NCBI GenBank assembly: GCA_041685075.1
Contig: JAWLGN010000197.1
Span: forward strand, 1-10,391
Source of the DNA: JAMCRM01 sp041685075
Lineage (GTDB): Bacteria; Acidobacteriota; Terriglobia; Bryobacterales; Bryobacteraceae
DNA length: 10,391 nucleotides
Direction: 5' to 3'
A program made the position numbers and the translations under genes. Shown here in pieces: positions 1 to 8,162 of the stretch (positions are counted from its first letter, which is position 1; each line of letters starts with the position of its first letter). The notes below the pieces were generated by a model, which was given only the letters and a program-made list of their open reading frames with translations, ran no database searches and had not been told where the DNA came from.

Positions 1-412
1 CAATCGCCAGGAGTATGTAGTACAGGGGCGGCTGTTGAGCTTCATACTGCCTCAACACCTGGGAATCCTTCGACTTACCCTTGTGATAATGGCACAGCTC
101 CCCGAATTCCCTTTCACGAGTAAGACGTTCTTCAAGCGGTAGCCGCCAGAAGTCATCATGAGTGATCGACTCAGGCAAGGATTGCGCGGCTGAGCGGGAG
201 ACCGGCACCAACTCAAGCGACCGGTGTAGCGCATCCGAGACAGGATGAGACCTGGAGGGCAGATGCCAGTATTCAGCGAGGTGCTGAATGTAGCCAAAAT
301 GCGCCCACTCGTCGAACCCCTCCCAGATCGGCTGTACCACGCAATAGAAGCACCCGCGAACGAGGAATGCAATGATAATCAGTCCGCGAGCCCCGTGGTA
401 CGAAAGCGTCAC
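1..412 (-). CDS. GT-C-type membrane glycosyltransferase, N-terminal part (runs off left edge)
   Basis: Reading the minus strand from a GTG at 412 gives an open frame of 137 codons to the window edge; a TGA lies at 418-416, so 412 is the most upstream possible start. It begins with a hydrophobic stretch (about residues 8-26) like a first membrane helix. A loop follows with the motif GFDEWAHFGYIQHLAE, then a long soluble segment, then YEAQQPPLYYILLA entering the next helix. An acidic DE pair in the first outer loop followed by a QPPLYY motif is typical of GT-C glycosyltransferases (PMT/ArnT-like), which move sugars from polyprenyl-phosphate donors at the outer face of the membrane; the sugar and acceptor cannot be told. 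No Shine-Dalgarno is well placed (GAGG sits 1 nt before GTG). Two 60-bp stretches I counted have about 52-53% GC, against 68% in one stretch of the ior operon, so this gene may have a different history. Confidence 0.72.
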   Translation of the reverse strand, partial: MTLSYHGARGLIIIAFLVRGCFYCVVQPIWEGFDEWAHFGYIQHLAEYWHLPSRSHPVSDALHRSLELVPVSRSAAQSLPESITHDDFWRLPLEERLTREREFGELCHYHKGKSKDSQVLRQYEAQQPPLYYILLAI

Positions 413-493
413 GCCTCAACTTATATCATGGTTTTGGGAATTTATCATGCCAGCAGGCCCGCCCCGCCTGTGGGCCACCGCACACCCGCCATG
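413..493 (-). promoter_or_regulatory. AT-richer gap with probable promoter of the GT-C gene
   Basis: This 81-bp gap separates the stop of the exported unknown gene from the GTG of the glycosyltransferase gene. Its part near 420-450 is markedly AT-rich. On the minus strand TATAAG lies at 425-420, 7 nt before the GTG, where a -10 box would give an almost leaderless mRNA. No convincing -35 is visible. On the plus strand ATCATG occurs twice (425-430 and 444-449). GGCCC and GGGCC arms around an 11-nt loop lie in the GC-rich part, but no T-run follows them, so I do not call a terminator. Confidence 0.35.
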
Positions 494-1831
494 CTATCTG
501 CCCTTGCGCGCAGGCAGCAGGCGCTCCATGCGCGCGAAGAAGGCCAGGTTGGCGTTGGCGCCTTGCTCCATCATCGCCAGCACGCGTACCCGGTCTCCCG
601 CGCCGGCGGCCTCCACCAGCTTCAGCAGGCTCATGATATCTACCAGCCACGCCGCCACGCCGCCATCGAGCGGCGCCGAGGCCAGGGTAGCCACGTAGGT
701 CCGGAGCAGGGTTTCCCGTTCCGGGCCGGGCGGCACCAGCGCGGACACCTCGCCCAGCAGCATGCGCTGGATTCGAAACAGGTCCGCGGGCGATTGGTCC
801 GGTCCGGGCTGCAGTCGTCCGACGGCTGTGGTGAACTCCTCGAACCGCGCCCGCCACTCCTCACCAGTGCGCTCTTCCGGCGTGTACCGGACCTTTGCAG
901 CGGCATCGCGAAACACCAGCCGGCTCGCCAGCCTCATAATCTCGGGGTCCTCCCTGAGGAACGGTGTCAGCCGCATCTGGTTCTCCGCGCATGGTGGCGC
1001 TTTCAGATGCCGCTCGCGATAGTTTTGGTAAGCGGTCTCGAGCGCGGCCGGGTCGATCCCCAGCTTTACCAACCTGGGAATCAGTGCCTGCCGGAGGGCC
1101 CTGTCGATGCGCGGCTGTGCCGCGGAAAAGCCGCGGCCGGAGTCATGGACCCGTTCCAGAGCGCCGGCCAGGCTGTTGGCGAGTTGCCCGGTCTCGTCCG
1201 GCGGGAGATCCAGGGAGGCAACCATCCTGGCCGCCGGCGCCACCTCCGCGGCGAAGGTCACCCGGCTCAGCGCGGACATCGCCAAATCGAGGTGCTCGCC
1301 CCGGCGTCGCTCCTCGTTGAATGCATGGTTCACCGTGACGGCGCAGAGATCGTAATACGCCGCAACGTCATCCACGAGCGCGTCCTCGCAGGAGCGCCGT
1401 TCGAGACGGTACGGGGCGAAGTGAGGCACCTCTTCGAGCGACCGCCGCCGGTCGATGCGCCCGATCTCCGTAAGGCTGCGCGCGGTAATCGACAAGCGGT
1501 CGAGCTTCAACCCATACTTCAGGCCCTGAAAGTATTCTTTTGACGCAGGAAAGCGCGGCCCGACGAACACCCGGGGATGCGGCTTCTCGACGTACGCGCC
1601 GATCTCCGCGGCTCTCTCCAGCAGCGCGATACGCTTCTCCGGAGACCGGATGCCGCCGGAAGTGGCGGCGCGAATCAGCGCTTCCGCGCCGAGTTCGGGC
1701 GGAACCGCCAGCGCGCCATCGACGATCATCGCCAGTTCGCGGGGCAAACCTTCGCTGAGTTTCGCGGGATCCTCCGCCGGAAGCGATAGCGCCGCGGCCA
1801 TTGCAAGGGCTACAGCGAGCCCGACCGGCAT
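494..1831 (-). CDS. Exported protein of unknown function (445 aa)
   Basis: I do not recognise a family. The first 19 residues are a hydrophobic Ala/Leu-rich segment ending LSLPA before an acidic ED, consistent with a Sec signal peptide, although it has no positive charge near the N-terminus. The rest is hydrophilic, rich in Arg, Glu, Leu and Ala and probably largely helical, with three cysteines and no further membrane segment. A segment near residues 85-120 (PHPRVFVGPRF, then YFQGLKYGLKLDRLS) and a C-terminal helical stretch ending in Arg/Lys are the most distinctive parts. The start is well fixed: a perfect AGGAGG lies 6 nt upstream, and the ATG is 1 nt after the stop of the preceding amidohydrolase gene, so the two should be translationally coupled. 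A periplasmic or cell-surface role linked to that enzyme is an inference from position only. Confidence 0.8.
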   Translation of the reverse strand: MPVGLAVALAMAAALSLPAEDPAKLSEGLPRELAMIVDGALAVPPELGAEALIRAATSGGIRSPEKRIALLERAAEIGAYVEKPHPRVFVGPRFPASKEYFQGLKYGLKLDRLSITARSLTEIGRIDRRRSLEEVPHFAPYRLERRSCEDALVDDVAAYYDLCAVTVNHAFNEERRRGEHLDLAMSALSRVTFAAEVAPAARMVASLDLPPDETGQLANSLAGALERVHDSGRGFSAAQPRIDRALRQALIPRLVKLGIDPAALETAYQNYRERHLKAPPCAENQMRLTPFLREDPEIMRLASRLVFRDAAAKVRYTPEERTGEEWRARFEEFTTAVGRLQPGPDQSPADLFRIQRMLLGEVSALVPPGPERETLLRTYVATLASAPLDGGVAAWLVDIMSLLKLVEAAGAGDRVRVLAMMEQGANANLAFFARMERLLPARKGR

Positions 1832-1832
1832 G

Positions 1833-3482
<1,650 letters not shown>

Positions 3483-3488
3483 AGGTAG

Positions 3489-3494
3489 AGTGTA
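3489..3494 (-). promoter_or_regulatory. TA-like hexamer (TACACT) before the amidohydrolase start
   Basis: On the minus strand TACACT lies at 3494-3489, exactly 6 nt before the ATG at 3482, in the short gap after the sirtuin stop. This is the spacing expected for a -10 box that starts a leaderless mRNA. It would give the amidohydrolase gene its own promoter inside the gene cluster. A match of this size can occur by chance; the call rests on the same pattern at other genes here. Confidence 0.3.
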
Positions 3495-3497
3495 GCC

Positions 3498-4226
3498 TCA
3501 ACGGGCCAGGCAGGGGAGTATCTCGCCCGCACGGCCGGTGAGGACGCAATCGGCGAAGGTTGAGCCGGCGGTCGGCTCCACGTTGATTTCGATCACTCGC
3601 GCGCCGGCGCTCTTCGCCAGGGGGATGAGACCCGCGGCGGGATAGACCATCGCGGAGGTGCCGATAAAAAGAAAGACCTCGGCATGACGCACGGCGTGCT
3701 CGGCTTCGGCCATGATGCCTTCCGGCAGCTCTTCGCCGAACCACACCACGCCGGGACGCGCCAGACCGCCGCACTGGCAGTGTGGCGGCAGCTTGGGCAA
3801 GGGCGCGCGGCGGTCCGGCCACTCCGCGCCGCAGGCGGTGCAGCGCAGCCGCCAGATGTCGCCGTGCAGCTTCAAAACGGAGCGTGAACCGGCCTGGTCG
3901 TGCAGCCCGTCCACGTTCTGGGTGATGAGGGTAAAGCCGGGCCGGGCGGCTTCGAGCGCGGCCAGCGCCCGATGCGCGGCGTTCGGTTCGGCGCGCGCGA
4001 TCACCCCGCGCCGCCAGTCGTACCACTCCCAAACCAGCACGGGGTCCCGCTCGAACGCCTGCGGGTTGGCGAGGTCTTCGGGACGATACTGCTTCCACAA
4101 CCCGCCCTGCCCCCGGAAGGTAGGGATGCCGCTTTCGGCGGAAATACCGGCGCCGGTGAGGACCGCCACCGATTGCGCCTCTTGCAGCCAGTTGCGCGCC
4201 TGGCCGGCGAGTTCGGATAGCTCCAT
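3498..4226 (-). CDS. cobB: Sirtuin-type NAD-dependent protein deacylase (Sir2/CobB, class III)
   Basis: A 242-residue Sir2-family enzyme, normal length for bacterial CobB; it removes acyl groups from protein lysines, consuming NAD+ and releasing nicotinamide and O-acyl-ADP-ribose in the cytoplasm. Visible in order are the NAD-binding GAGISAESG (25-33) and PTFRG, TQNVDGLH (102-109), the catalytic H121 in LHGD, four zinc cysteines (C129, C132, C150, C152), VVWFGE (160-165) and FIGTSAMVYPAAG near the second NAD-binding region. Y69 and R72 form the YxxR pair that in SIRT5 and bacterial CobB recognises succinyl, malonyl or glutaryl groups, so desuccinylase activity is likely. It is the first gene of the minus-strand block and diverges from the ior operon. 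No Shine-Dalgarno is visible before the ATG; a TAGAAT hexamer ends 6 nt upstream. A targeted role in controlling the acyl-CoA enzymes next door is only a positional guess. Confidence 0.95.
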   Translation of the reverse strand: MELSELAGQARNWLQEAQSVAVLTGAGISAESGIPTFRGQGGLWKQYRPEDLANPQAFERDPVLVWEWYDWRRGVIARAEPNAAHRALAALEAARPGFTLITQNVDGLHDQAGSRSVLKLHGDIWRLRCTACGAEWPDRRAPLPKLPPHCQCGGLARPGVVWFGEELPEGIMAEAEHAVRHAEVFLFIGTSAMVYPAAGLIPLAKSAGARVIEINVEPTAGSTFADCVLTGRAGEILPCLAR

Positions 4227-4232
4227 GGACGA

Positions 4233-4238
4233 ATTCTA
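4233..4238 (-). promoter_or_regulatory. Putative -10 (TAGAAT) of the sirtuin gene
   Basis: TAGAAT on the minus strand ends 6 nt before the ATG at 4226, in the only gap between the divergent blocks. The -35 is weak (TTAGCG- or TAGCGT-like, 18-19 nt upstream). Transcription from this box would start at or next to the start codon, giving a leaderless message, in keeping with the absence of a Shine-Dalgarno. Confidence 0.4.
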
Positions 4239-4240
4239 AC

Positions 4241-4252
4241 CCGCTGGAGCGG
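4241..4252. repeat. Short inverted repeat CCGCTGGAGCGG between divergent genes
   Basis: CCGCT and AGCGG are perfect 5-bp arms around GG. The repeat sits between the putative -35 and -10 of the sirtuin promoter and just upstream of a TAAAAT on the plus strand, so it could be an operator serving both directions. Such a short palindrome is also easy to find by chance in GC-rich DNA. Confidence 0.25.
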
Positions 4253-4260
4253 CTTTACGC

Positions 4261-4266
4261 TAAAAT
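4261..4266 (+). promoter_or_regulatory. Possible -10 (TAAAAT) of the ior operon
   Basis: TAAAAT is the best -10-like hexamer in the GC-rich gap upstream of iorA; no clear -35 is seen 16-18 nt upstream. It would give a 5' leader of about 45-50 nt that passes through a pyrimidine-rich stretch (4268-4283) and the palindrome AGCCGGCT (4285-4292). No terminator-antiterminator structure or leader peptide is evident. Confidence 0.3.
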
Positions 4267-4319
4267 CGTTTTTCTTCCCTCCACAGCCGGCTGGGCCTGC
4301 CTGGGAATTGGCGAACGCA

Positions 4320-5930
4320 ATGAGAGATTCGGGCCGTGTATTGTTAAGCGGAGATGAAGCCGTGGCGCTGGCGGCGTATCACGCCGGCGTGGCGTTGGGC
4401 ACCGGGTATCCCGGAACGCCGTCCACCGAGATACTGGAGCACCTCGCATCGCTGGGTGGGCGCGCGCAGTGGGCGCCGAATGAAAAAGTGGCGCTTGAAG
4501 TGGCCATCGGGGCGGCTTACGCCGGCGCCCGCGCGCTGGTTACCATGAAGCACGTGGGGCTGAACGTGGCGGCGGACCCGCTGTTCACCGCGGCCTACAC
4601 GGGCGTGACCGGCGCGCTGGTAGTGGTTTCGGCCGACGACCCGGGAATGGCCTCCAGCCAGAACGAGCAGGACAACCGCCGCTACGCCGTAGCCGCGGGC
4701 GTCCCCATGCTGGAGCCCTCCGATTCCCAGGAGGCCTACGCCTACACGCTGCTGGCGATCGAAATCTCCGAGCGCTGGGAACTGCCGGTGCTGCTGCGGA
4801 TGACCACGCGGGTGTGCCACTCGAAGACCGTGGTGCTGCCGGAAGCGCCGCGTCCGGCGCCCCAGCCGCGCTTCACCCGGGACATTCGCGGCCGGGTGAT
4901 GATTCCCGCCAACGCGCGTCCGGCCCATCGCAGGTTGCGGGAAAAACTCGCCCGTGTGGCGGAGTGGAACGAAGCCGAGGGGCCGCGGGAGCGCACCCCG
5001 GGCGGCCCGTTGGGGATCATCGCCTCGGGCGTGGCGGCCGTCCATGCGCGCGAAGCCGCGCCCGAAGCCGCGCTGCTCAAGCTGGGAATGACCCATCCCC
5101 TGCCCTACCAGGCCATCCGGGAGTTCGCCGCATCGGTCGAGCGCTGCGTCGTCATTGAAGAGGGCGACCCTTACCTGGCCGATGCCATCCGCGCCGCCGG
5201 CATGGCGGTGGAATCCGCTCCCCCGATGTATCGCTTCGGCGAGCTGAACGTAGAGCGCGTGCGGCGCATCCTGGCGCGGGACGAGACGCCCGAGGCGGCG
5301 CCTCCGCCCGGCAAGCCGCCGGAGTTGTGCCACGGCTGCCCGTATCGCACGGTCTTCTCCACCCTGCGCGACTTGGGCTGCATCGTGGCGGGCGATATTG
5401 GCTGCTACACCCTGGGAGTGCTGCCACCCTTCGGCGCCATGGACACCTGCGTGTGCATGGGAGCCTCCATAGGGGTCGGCCTGGGCATGCGGCACGTGCT
5501 GCCGGAAGAGGAAGCGCGCCGCGTGGTGAGCGTCATCGGCGACAGCACCTTCGTCCACTCCGGCATCACGGGCATTGTGGAGATGGTCTACAACCCGCCG
5601 CCCACAGGCCACGTGGTTCTGATTCTGGACAACGGCACCACCGCCATGACCGGCATGCAGGAGCATCCCGCCACGGGCCGCACCCTGGAGCACCAGGCCA
5701 CCGGCAAGGTCATCATCGAAGACCTGGCGCGTGCGGCGGGGGTATCCCACGTGGCGGTGATCGATCCGCCGGCGGACCCCGAGGGCTTCCGCAGCCTGGT
5801 GGAAGAGGCGCTCGCGCGGCGCGAACTGTCCGTCATCGTGGCGCGCCGCAACTGCCTGCTGGCGGCGGGCAAGATCAAGGCCTACGAACGCGCCATCGTT
5901 GCCGAAGGCGCATTGGAGAAGTGCCAGTGA
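4320..5930 (+). CDS. iorA: Indolepyruvate:ferredoxin oxidoreductase alpha subunit lacking the C-terminal ferredoxin domain
   Basis: The thiamine-diphosphate subunit of an aryl-2-oxoacid oxidoreductase that links decarboxylation of indolepyruvate, phenylpyruvate or hydroxyphenylpyruvate to formation of arylacetyl-CoA and reduced ferredoxin. The N-terminal domain has GYPGTPSTEI (about 29-38), E55 in NEKVA (the likely cofactor-activating Glu) and DDPGMASSQNEQD (106-118). The C-terminal TPP domain has CHGCPYR (C337, C340), GDIGC (C362) and GDS (407-409) with NGT (438-440). The protein ends at 536 residues with ALEKCQ, where family members usually continue with DxxKC and a two-cluster ferredoxin domain (total about 600-650). 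C337, C340, C362 and possibly C512 could still hold a proximal 4Fe-4S cluster. I chose the ATG at 4320 because it gives the usual short N-terminus; an in-frame TTG at 4308 is possible, and neither has a strong Shine-Dalgarno. It overlaps iorB by GTGA. Confidence 0.93.
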   Translation: MRDSGRVLLSGDEAVALAAYHAGVALGTGYPGTPSTEILEHLASLGGRAQWAPNEKVALEVAIGAAYAGARALVTMKHVGLNVAADPLFTAAYTGVTGALVVVSADDPGMASSQNEQDNRRYAVAAGVPMLEPSDSQEAYAYTLLAIEISERWELPVLLRMTTRVCHSKTVVLPEAPRPAPQPRFTRDIRGRVMIPANARPAHRRLREKLARVAEWNEAEGPRERTPGGPLGIIASGVAAVHAREAAPEAALLKLGMTHPLPYQAIREFAASVERCVVIEEGDPYLADAIRAAGMAVESAPPMYRFGELNVERVRRILARDETPEAAPPPGKPPELCHGCPYRTVFSTLRDLGCIVAGDIGCYTLGVLPPFGAMDTCVCMGASIGVGLGMRHVLPEEEARRVVSVIGDSTFVHSGITGIVEMVYNPPPTGHVVLILDNGTTAMTGMQEHPATGRTLEHQATGKVIIEDLARAAGVSHVAVIDPPADPEGFRSLVEEALARRELSVIVARRNCLLAAGKIKAYERAIVAEGALEKCQ

Positions 5931-6397
5931 GCGGCGTGACGAACATCATCATTGCGGGTCTCGGCGGGCAGGGCGTGTTGAAGGCCTCCGATATCGTGGC
6001 CGATGCCGCCTTTCGGGCCGGCCTGGACGTGAAGAAGAGCGAAATCCACGGCATGAGCCAGCGCGGCGGGTCGGTTTCGAGCGACGTGCGCTATGGGCAG
6101 CGCGTGCTGAGCCCCATGGTTCCGTCCCGAGAGGCCGATTACCTGGTGGTGCTGGACCCCGGGCAGGTGGACAACAATCGCCCGCAACTGCGTCCCGGCG
6201 GCACGCTGATTGCGCCCGATGCGGTGGACGGCAGCCGGCTGCGCAGCCGGAAAACCCTGAACGTGGCTCTGCTGGGAGCGCTGAGCATCCGGCTGGACAT
6301 CCCGGAAGCGGCGTGGCTGGATGCCATGCGGGCAAACCTGCCCGAGAAAGTACTGGATCTCAACCTGGAGGCATTCGCGGTGGGGAGGAAAGCATGA
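5927..6397 (+). CDS. iorB: Indolepyruvate oxidoreductase beta subunit (gamma-type POR domain)
   Basis: A 156-residue partner of IorA carrying the pyruvate/2-oxoacid oxidoreductase gamma-type domain, which forms part of the CoA/substrate side of the complex. The start contains IIIAGLGGQGVL (about residues 7-18), followed by KKSEIHGMSQRGGSV near residues 37-51 and YLVVLDPGQVDNN; all are characteristic of this subunit. It is somewhat shorter than many IorB proteins (about 190-200 residues), mainly at the C-terminus. The start is a GTG at 5927 that overlaps the iorA stop by 4 nt, with GGAGAA 6 nt upstream. The frame stays open further upstream, but that stretch lies inside iorA and is a shadow. 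The stop overlaps the paaK ATG in ATGA, so tight coupling of the three genes is expected. Confidence 0.93.
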   Translation: MSGVTNIIIAGLGGQGVLKASDIVADAAFRAGLDVKKSEIHGMSQRGGSVSSDVRYGQRVLSPMVPSREADYLVVLDPGQVDNNRPQLRPGGTLIAPDAVDGSRLRSRKTLNVALLGALSIRLDIPEAAWLDAMRANLPEKVLDLNLEAFAVGRKA

Positions 6398-7725
6398 ACG
6401 GCGCCCTGGACGGCTCCGCGGGCGGGTTCCATCCCGCCAGCGCGCTGGACTACATCCCGGCGGCGCAGATGCGGCAGTTGCAGTTGAGCCGGCTGCGGGC
6501 GGTGGTGGAACGCGCCTACGCCAAAGTGGAACTGTTTCGCTACCGCCTGGACGAGCGCGGCGTAGCCCCTGAAGACATCCGTACCCTGGAGGACATCGCG
6601 CGGCTGCCCTTCACGGTGAAAGCGGACCTGCGGGACACCTACCCGTTCGGGCTCTTCGCCAGCCCCATGCAGGACGTCGTTCGGCTGCACGCTTCGAGCG
6701 GCACCACCGGCAAGCCCATCGTGGTGGCCTACACCCGCGAGGACGTCGAGGTGTGGACCTCCGCCATGATGCGCACCATGGCTGCCTGCGGCCTGGGCCG
6801 CGGCGACGTGGTGCAGAACGCCTACGGCTACGGCCTGTTCACCGGCGGGCTGGGAGCGCACTACGGCGCCGAAGCGCTGGGCGCCACCGTGGTCCCCATC
6901 TCCGGCGGCAACACCGACCGCCAGATCATGCTGATGCGCGACTTCGGCGTTACAGCCATCTGCTCCACCCCCAGCTACTTCATTCACCTGCTGGACCGCG
7001 CCGGCGAACTGGGGGTGGATCTGCGCAGCTCGAAGCTGCGGGCCGGCGTCTTCGGCGCGGAACCCTGGACGGACTCCATGCGCCGCCACATCGAAGCCGC
7101 CAGCGGCATCAAGGCCTACGATATCTACGGCCTCTCGGAGATCACCGGGCCGGGCGTGGGTTCCGAGTGCCGCTGCCAGAACGGGCTGCACATCTTCGAG
7201 GACTACTTCTACCCGGAGATCGTGGACCCGGAGAGCGGCCAGCCGGTGACCGACGGGCAGGAGGGCGAACTGGTGCTCACCACCCTGGCCAAGCGCGCCA
7301 TGCCCATGATCCGCTACCGCACGCGCGACATCACGGCGTTCATTCCGGAGCCCTGCGGCTGCGGGCGCACCGTCCGGCGCGTGCGGCGCATCTCCCGGCG
7401 CAGCGACGACATGTTCATCATCCGCGGGGTGAACGTCTTCCCGTCCCAGATCGAATCCGCGCTGCTGGCCGTGGAGGGCACCCTGCCGCACTACCAGATC
7501 ATCCTCACCCGCGAGAAGGGCCTGGATGAGATGGAGGTGCAGATCGAGGTCACCGCGGAAGCGTTCAGCGACAAGATCGGGGGGCTGGAACGGCTGCAGA
7601 GCAAGCTGAACCACGCCATCGAGCATACCGTGGGGCTGCGGGCGAACGTGCGGCTGGTGGCGCCCCGGACCATCCAGCGCAGCGAGGGCAAGGCGAAGCG
7701 GGTTTTCGACCGGAGGAGCTTATGA
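6394..7725 (+). CDS. paaK: Phenylacetate--CoA ligase family enzyme
   Basis: A 443-residue adenylate-forming ligase converting phenylacetate (or indole- or hydroxyphenylacetate) plus ATP and CoA to the arylacetyl-CoA, AMP and PPi. Motifs: SSGTTGKP (101-108, phosphate loop), YGLSE (245-249), RYRTRD (307-312), RGVNVFPSQIE (from 344) and the C-terminal EGKAKR with the likely catalytic K433. The CGCGRT segment between the core motifs is usual for PaaK. Length is normal. The ATG shares ATGA with the iorB stop and has GGAGG 5 nt upstream. Placement directly after iorAB matches the ATP-linked interconversion of arylacetate and arylacetyl-CoA in 2-oxoacid oxidoreductase pathways rather than the aerobic paa ring-cleavage operon, of which no other gene is present here. 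The exact aryl group is unknown. Confidence 0.95.
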   Translation: MNGALDGSAGGFHPASALDYIPAAQMRQLQLSRLRAVVERAYAKVELFRYRLDERGVAPEDIRTLEDIARLPFTVKADLRDTYPFGLFASPMQDVVRLHASSGTTGKPIVVAYTREDVEVWTSAMMRTMAACGLGRGDVVQNAYGYGLFTGGLGAHYGAEALGATVVPISGGNTDRQIMLMRDFGVTAICSTPSYFIHLLDRAGELGVDLRSSKLRAGVFGAEPWTDSMRRHIEAASGIKAYDIYGLSEITGPGVGSECRCQNGLHIFEDYFYPEIVDPESGQPVTDGQEGELVLTTLAKRAMPMIRYRTRDITAFIPEPCGCGRTVRRVRRISRRSDDMFIIRGVNVFPSQIESALLAVEGTLPHYQIILTREKGLDEMEVQIEVTAEAFSDKIGGLERLQSKLNHAIEHTVGLRANVRLVAPRTIQRSEGKAKRVFDRRSL

Positions 7726-8162
7726 AACTGCACCAGTTGTCGCTGTTCCTGGAGAACAAGCCGGGACAGTTGATCGAACCGTGCCGCCTGCTGGCGCGCG
7801 AAGGGATCAACATCCGCACCCTGGCGCTGGCCGACACGGAACGGTTCGGCATCCTGCGGCTGATCGTGTCGGACTGGCAGAGAGCGGCCGACGTGCTGCA
7901 ACAGGCGGGCTACGTGGCGAGCGCCACGGAGGTGGTGGCAGTGGAAGTGTCGGACCGCCCCGGCGGGCTGGCCGCGGTGCTCGAAGCCATGGAGAACTCG
8001 CCCGTAAACATCGAGTACATGTACGCCTTCACCTTCGGCCGTTCGGATCGCGCGGTGCTGATCTTCCGCTTCGATCGGCCGGACGAGGCCATCACGCGGC
8101 TGCAGGCGGCCGGCATCAACGTGGTGGACAGCGTGGAGGTTTACAACCGGATCGAGGAATGA
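7722..8162 (+). CDS. Double ACT-domain protein, probable amino acid sensor
   Basis: A 146-residue protein made of two tandem ACT domains and no catalytic domain. The first (about 1-66) opens with LSLFLENKPGQL and contains REGINIRTLAL; the second (about 69-146) opens with VEVSDRPGGLAAVL and contains SPVNIEYMYAF. The pattern 'strand, (N/D)(K/R)PG(Q/G)L, helix, INI' is the classic ACT ligand-binding layout; ACT domains bind amino acids and control linked enzymes. Stand-alone double-ACT proteins of this size occur next to paaK and ior genes in other bacteria and archaea, so it probably senses an aromatic amino acid or modulates PaaK/IorAB; the partner is not known. The ATG overlaps the paaK stop (ATGA), with GGAGG 5 nt upstream, and the stop overlaps the aminotransferase start. 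Confidence 0.88.
   Translation: MKLHQLSLFLENKPGQLIEPCRLLAREGINIRTLALADTERFGILRLIVSDWQRAADVLQQAGYVASATEVVAVEVSDRPGGLAAVLEAMENSPVNIEYMYAFTFGRSDRAVLIFRFDRPDEAITRLQAAGINVVDSVEVYNRIEE

Noticed and set aside
52..372. 106-codon minus-strand open frame in another reading frame
   Set aside because: It overlaps the frame that carries the GT-C motifs and its own translation is Ser/Arg-rich without motif.
413..493. Possible terminator hairpin after the exported unknown gene
   Set aside because: The 5-bp GC arms have an 11-nt loop and no following T-run on the relevant strand.
245..1543. 432-codon plus-strand open frame
   Set aside because: Runs through the gap between two minus-strand genes and opposite both; His/Arg/Gln-rich with no recognisable domain.
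4344..5750. 468-codon minus-strand open frame opposite iorA
   Set aside because: Low-complexity His/Arg/Gly-rich shadow; iorA on the plus strand has all its catalytic motifs.
5327..5926. N-terminal extension of the iorB frame into iorA
   Set aside because: The extension is Arg/His/Gly-rich and the true start at the GTGA overlap has a Shine-Dalgarno and the family N-terminus.
5899..6393. N-terminal extension of the paaK frame through iorB
   Set aside because: Shadow sequence; PaaK homology begins right after the ATG at 6394, which has GGAGG 5 nt upstream.
6139..7626. 495-codon minus-strand open frame opposite iorB and paaK
   Set aside because: Crosses two well-supported genes and reads as a typical high-GC antisense shadow.
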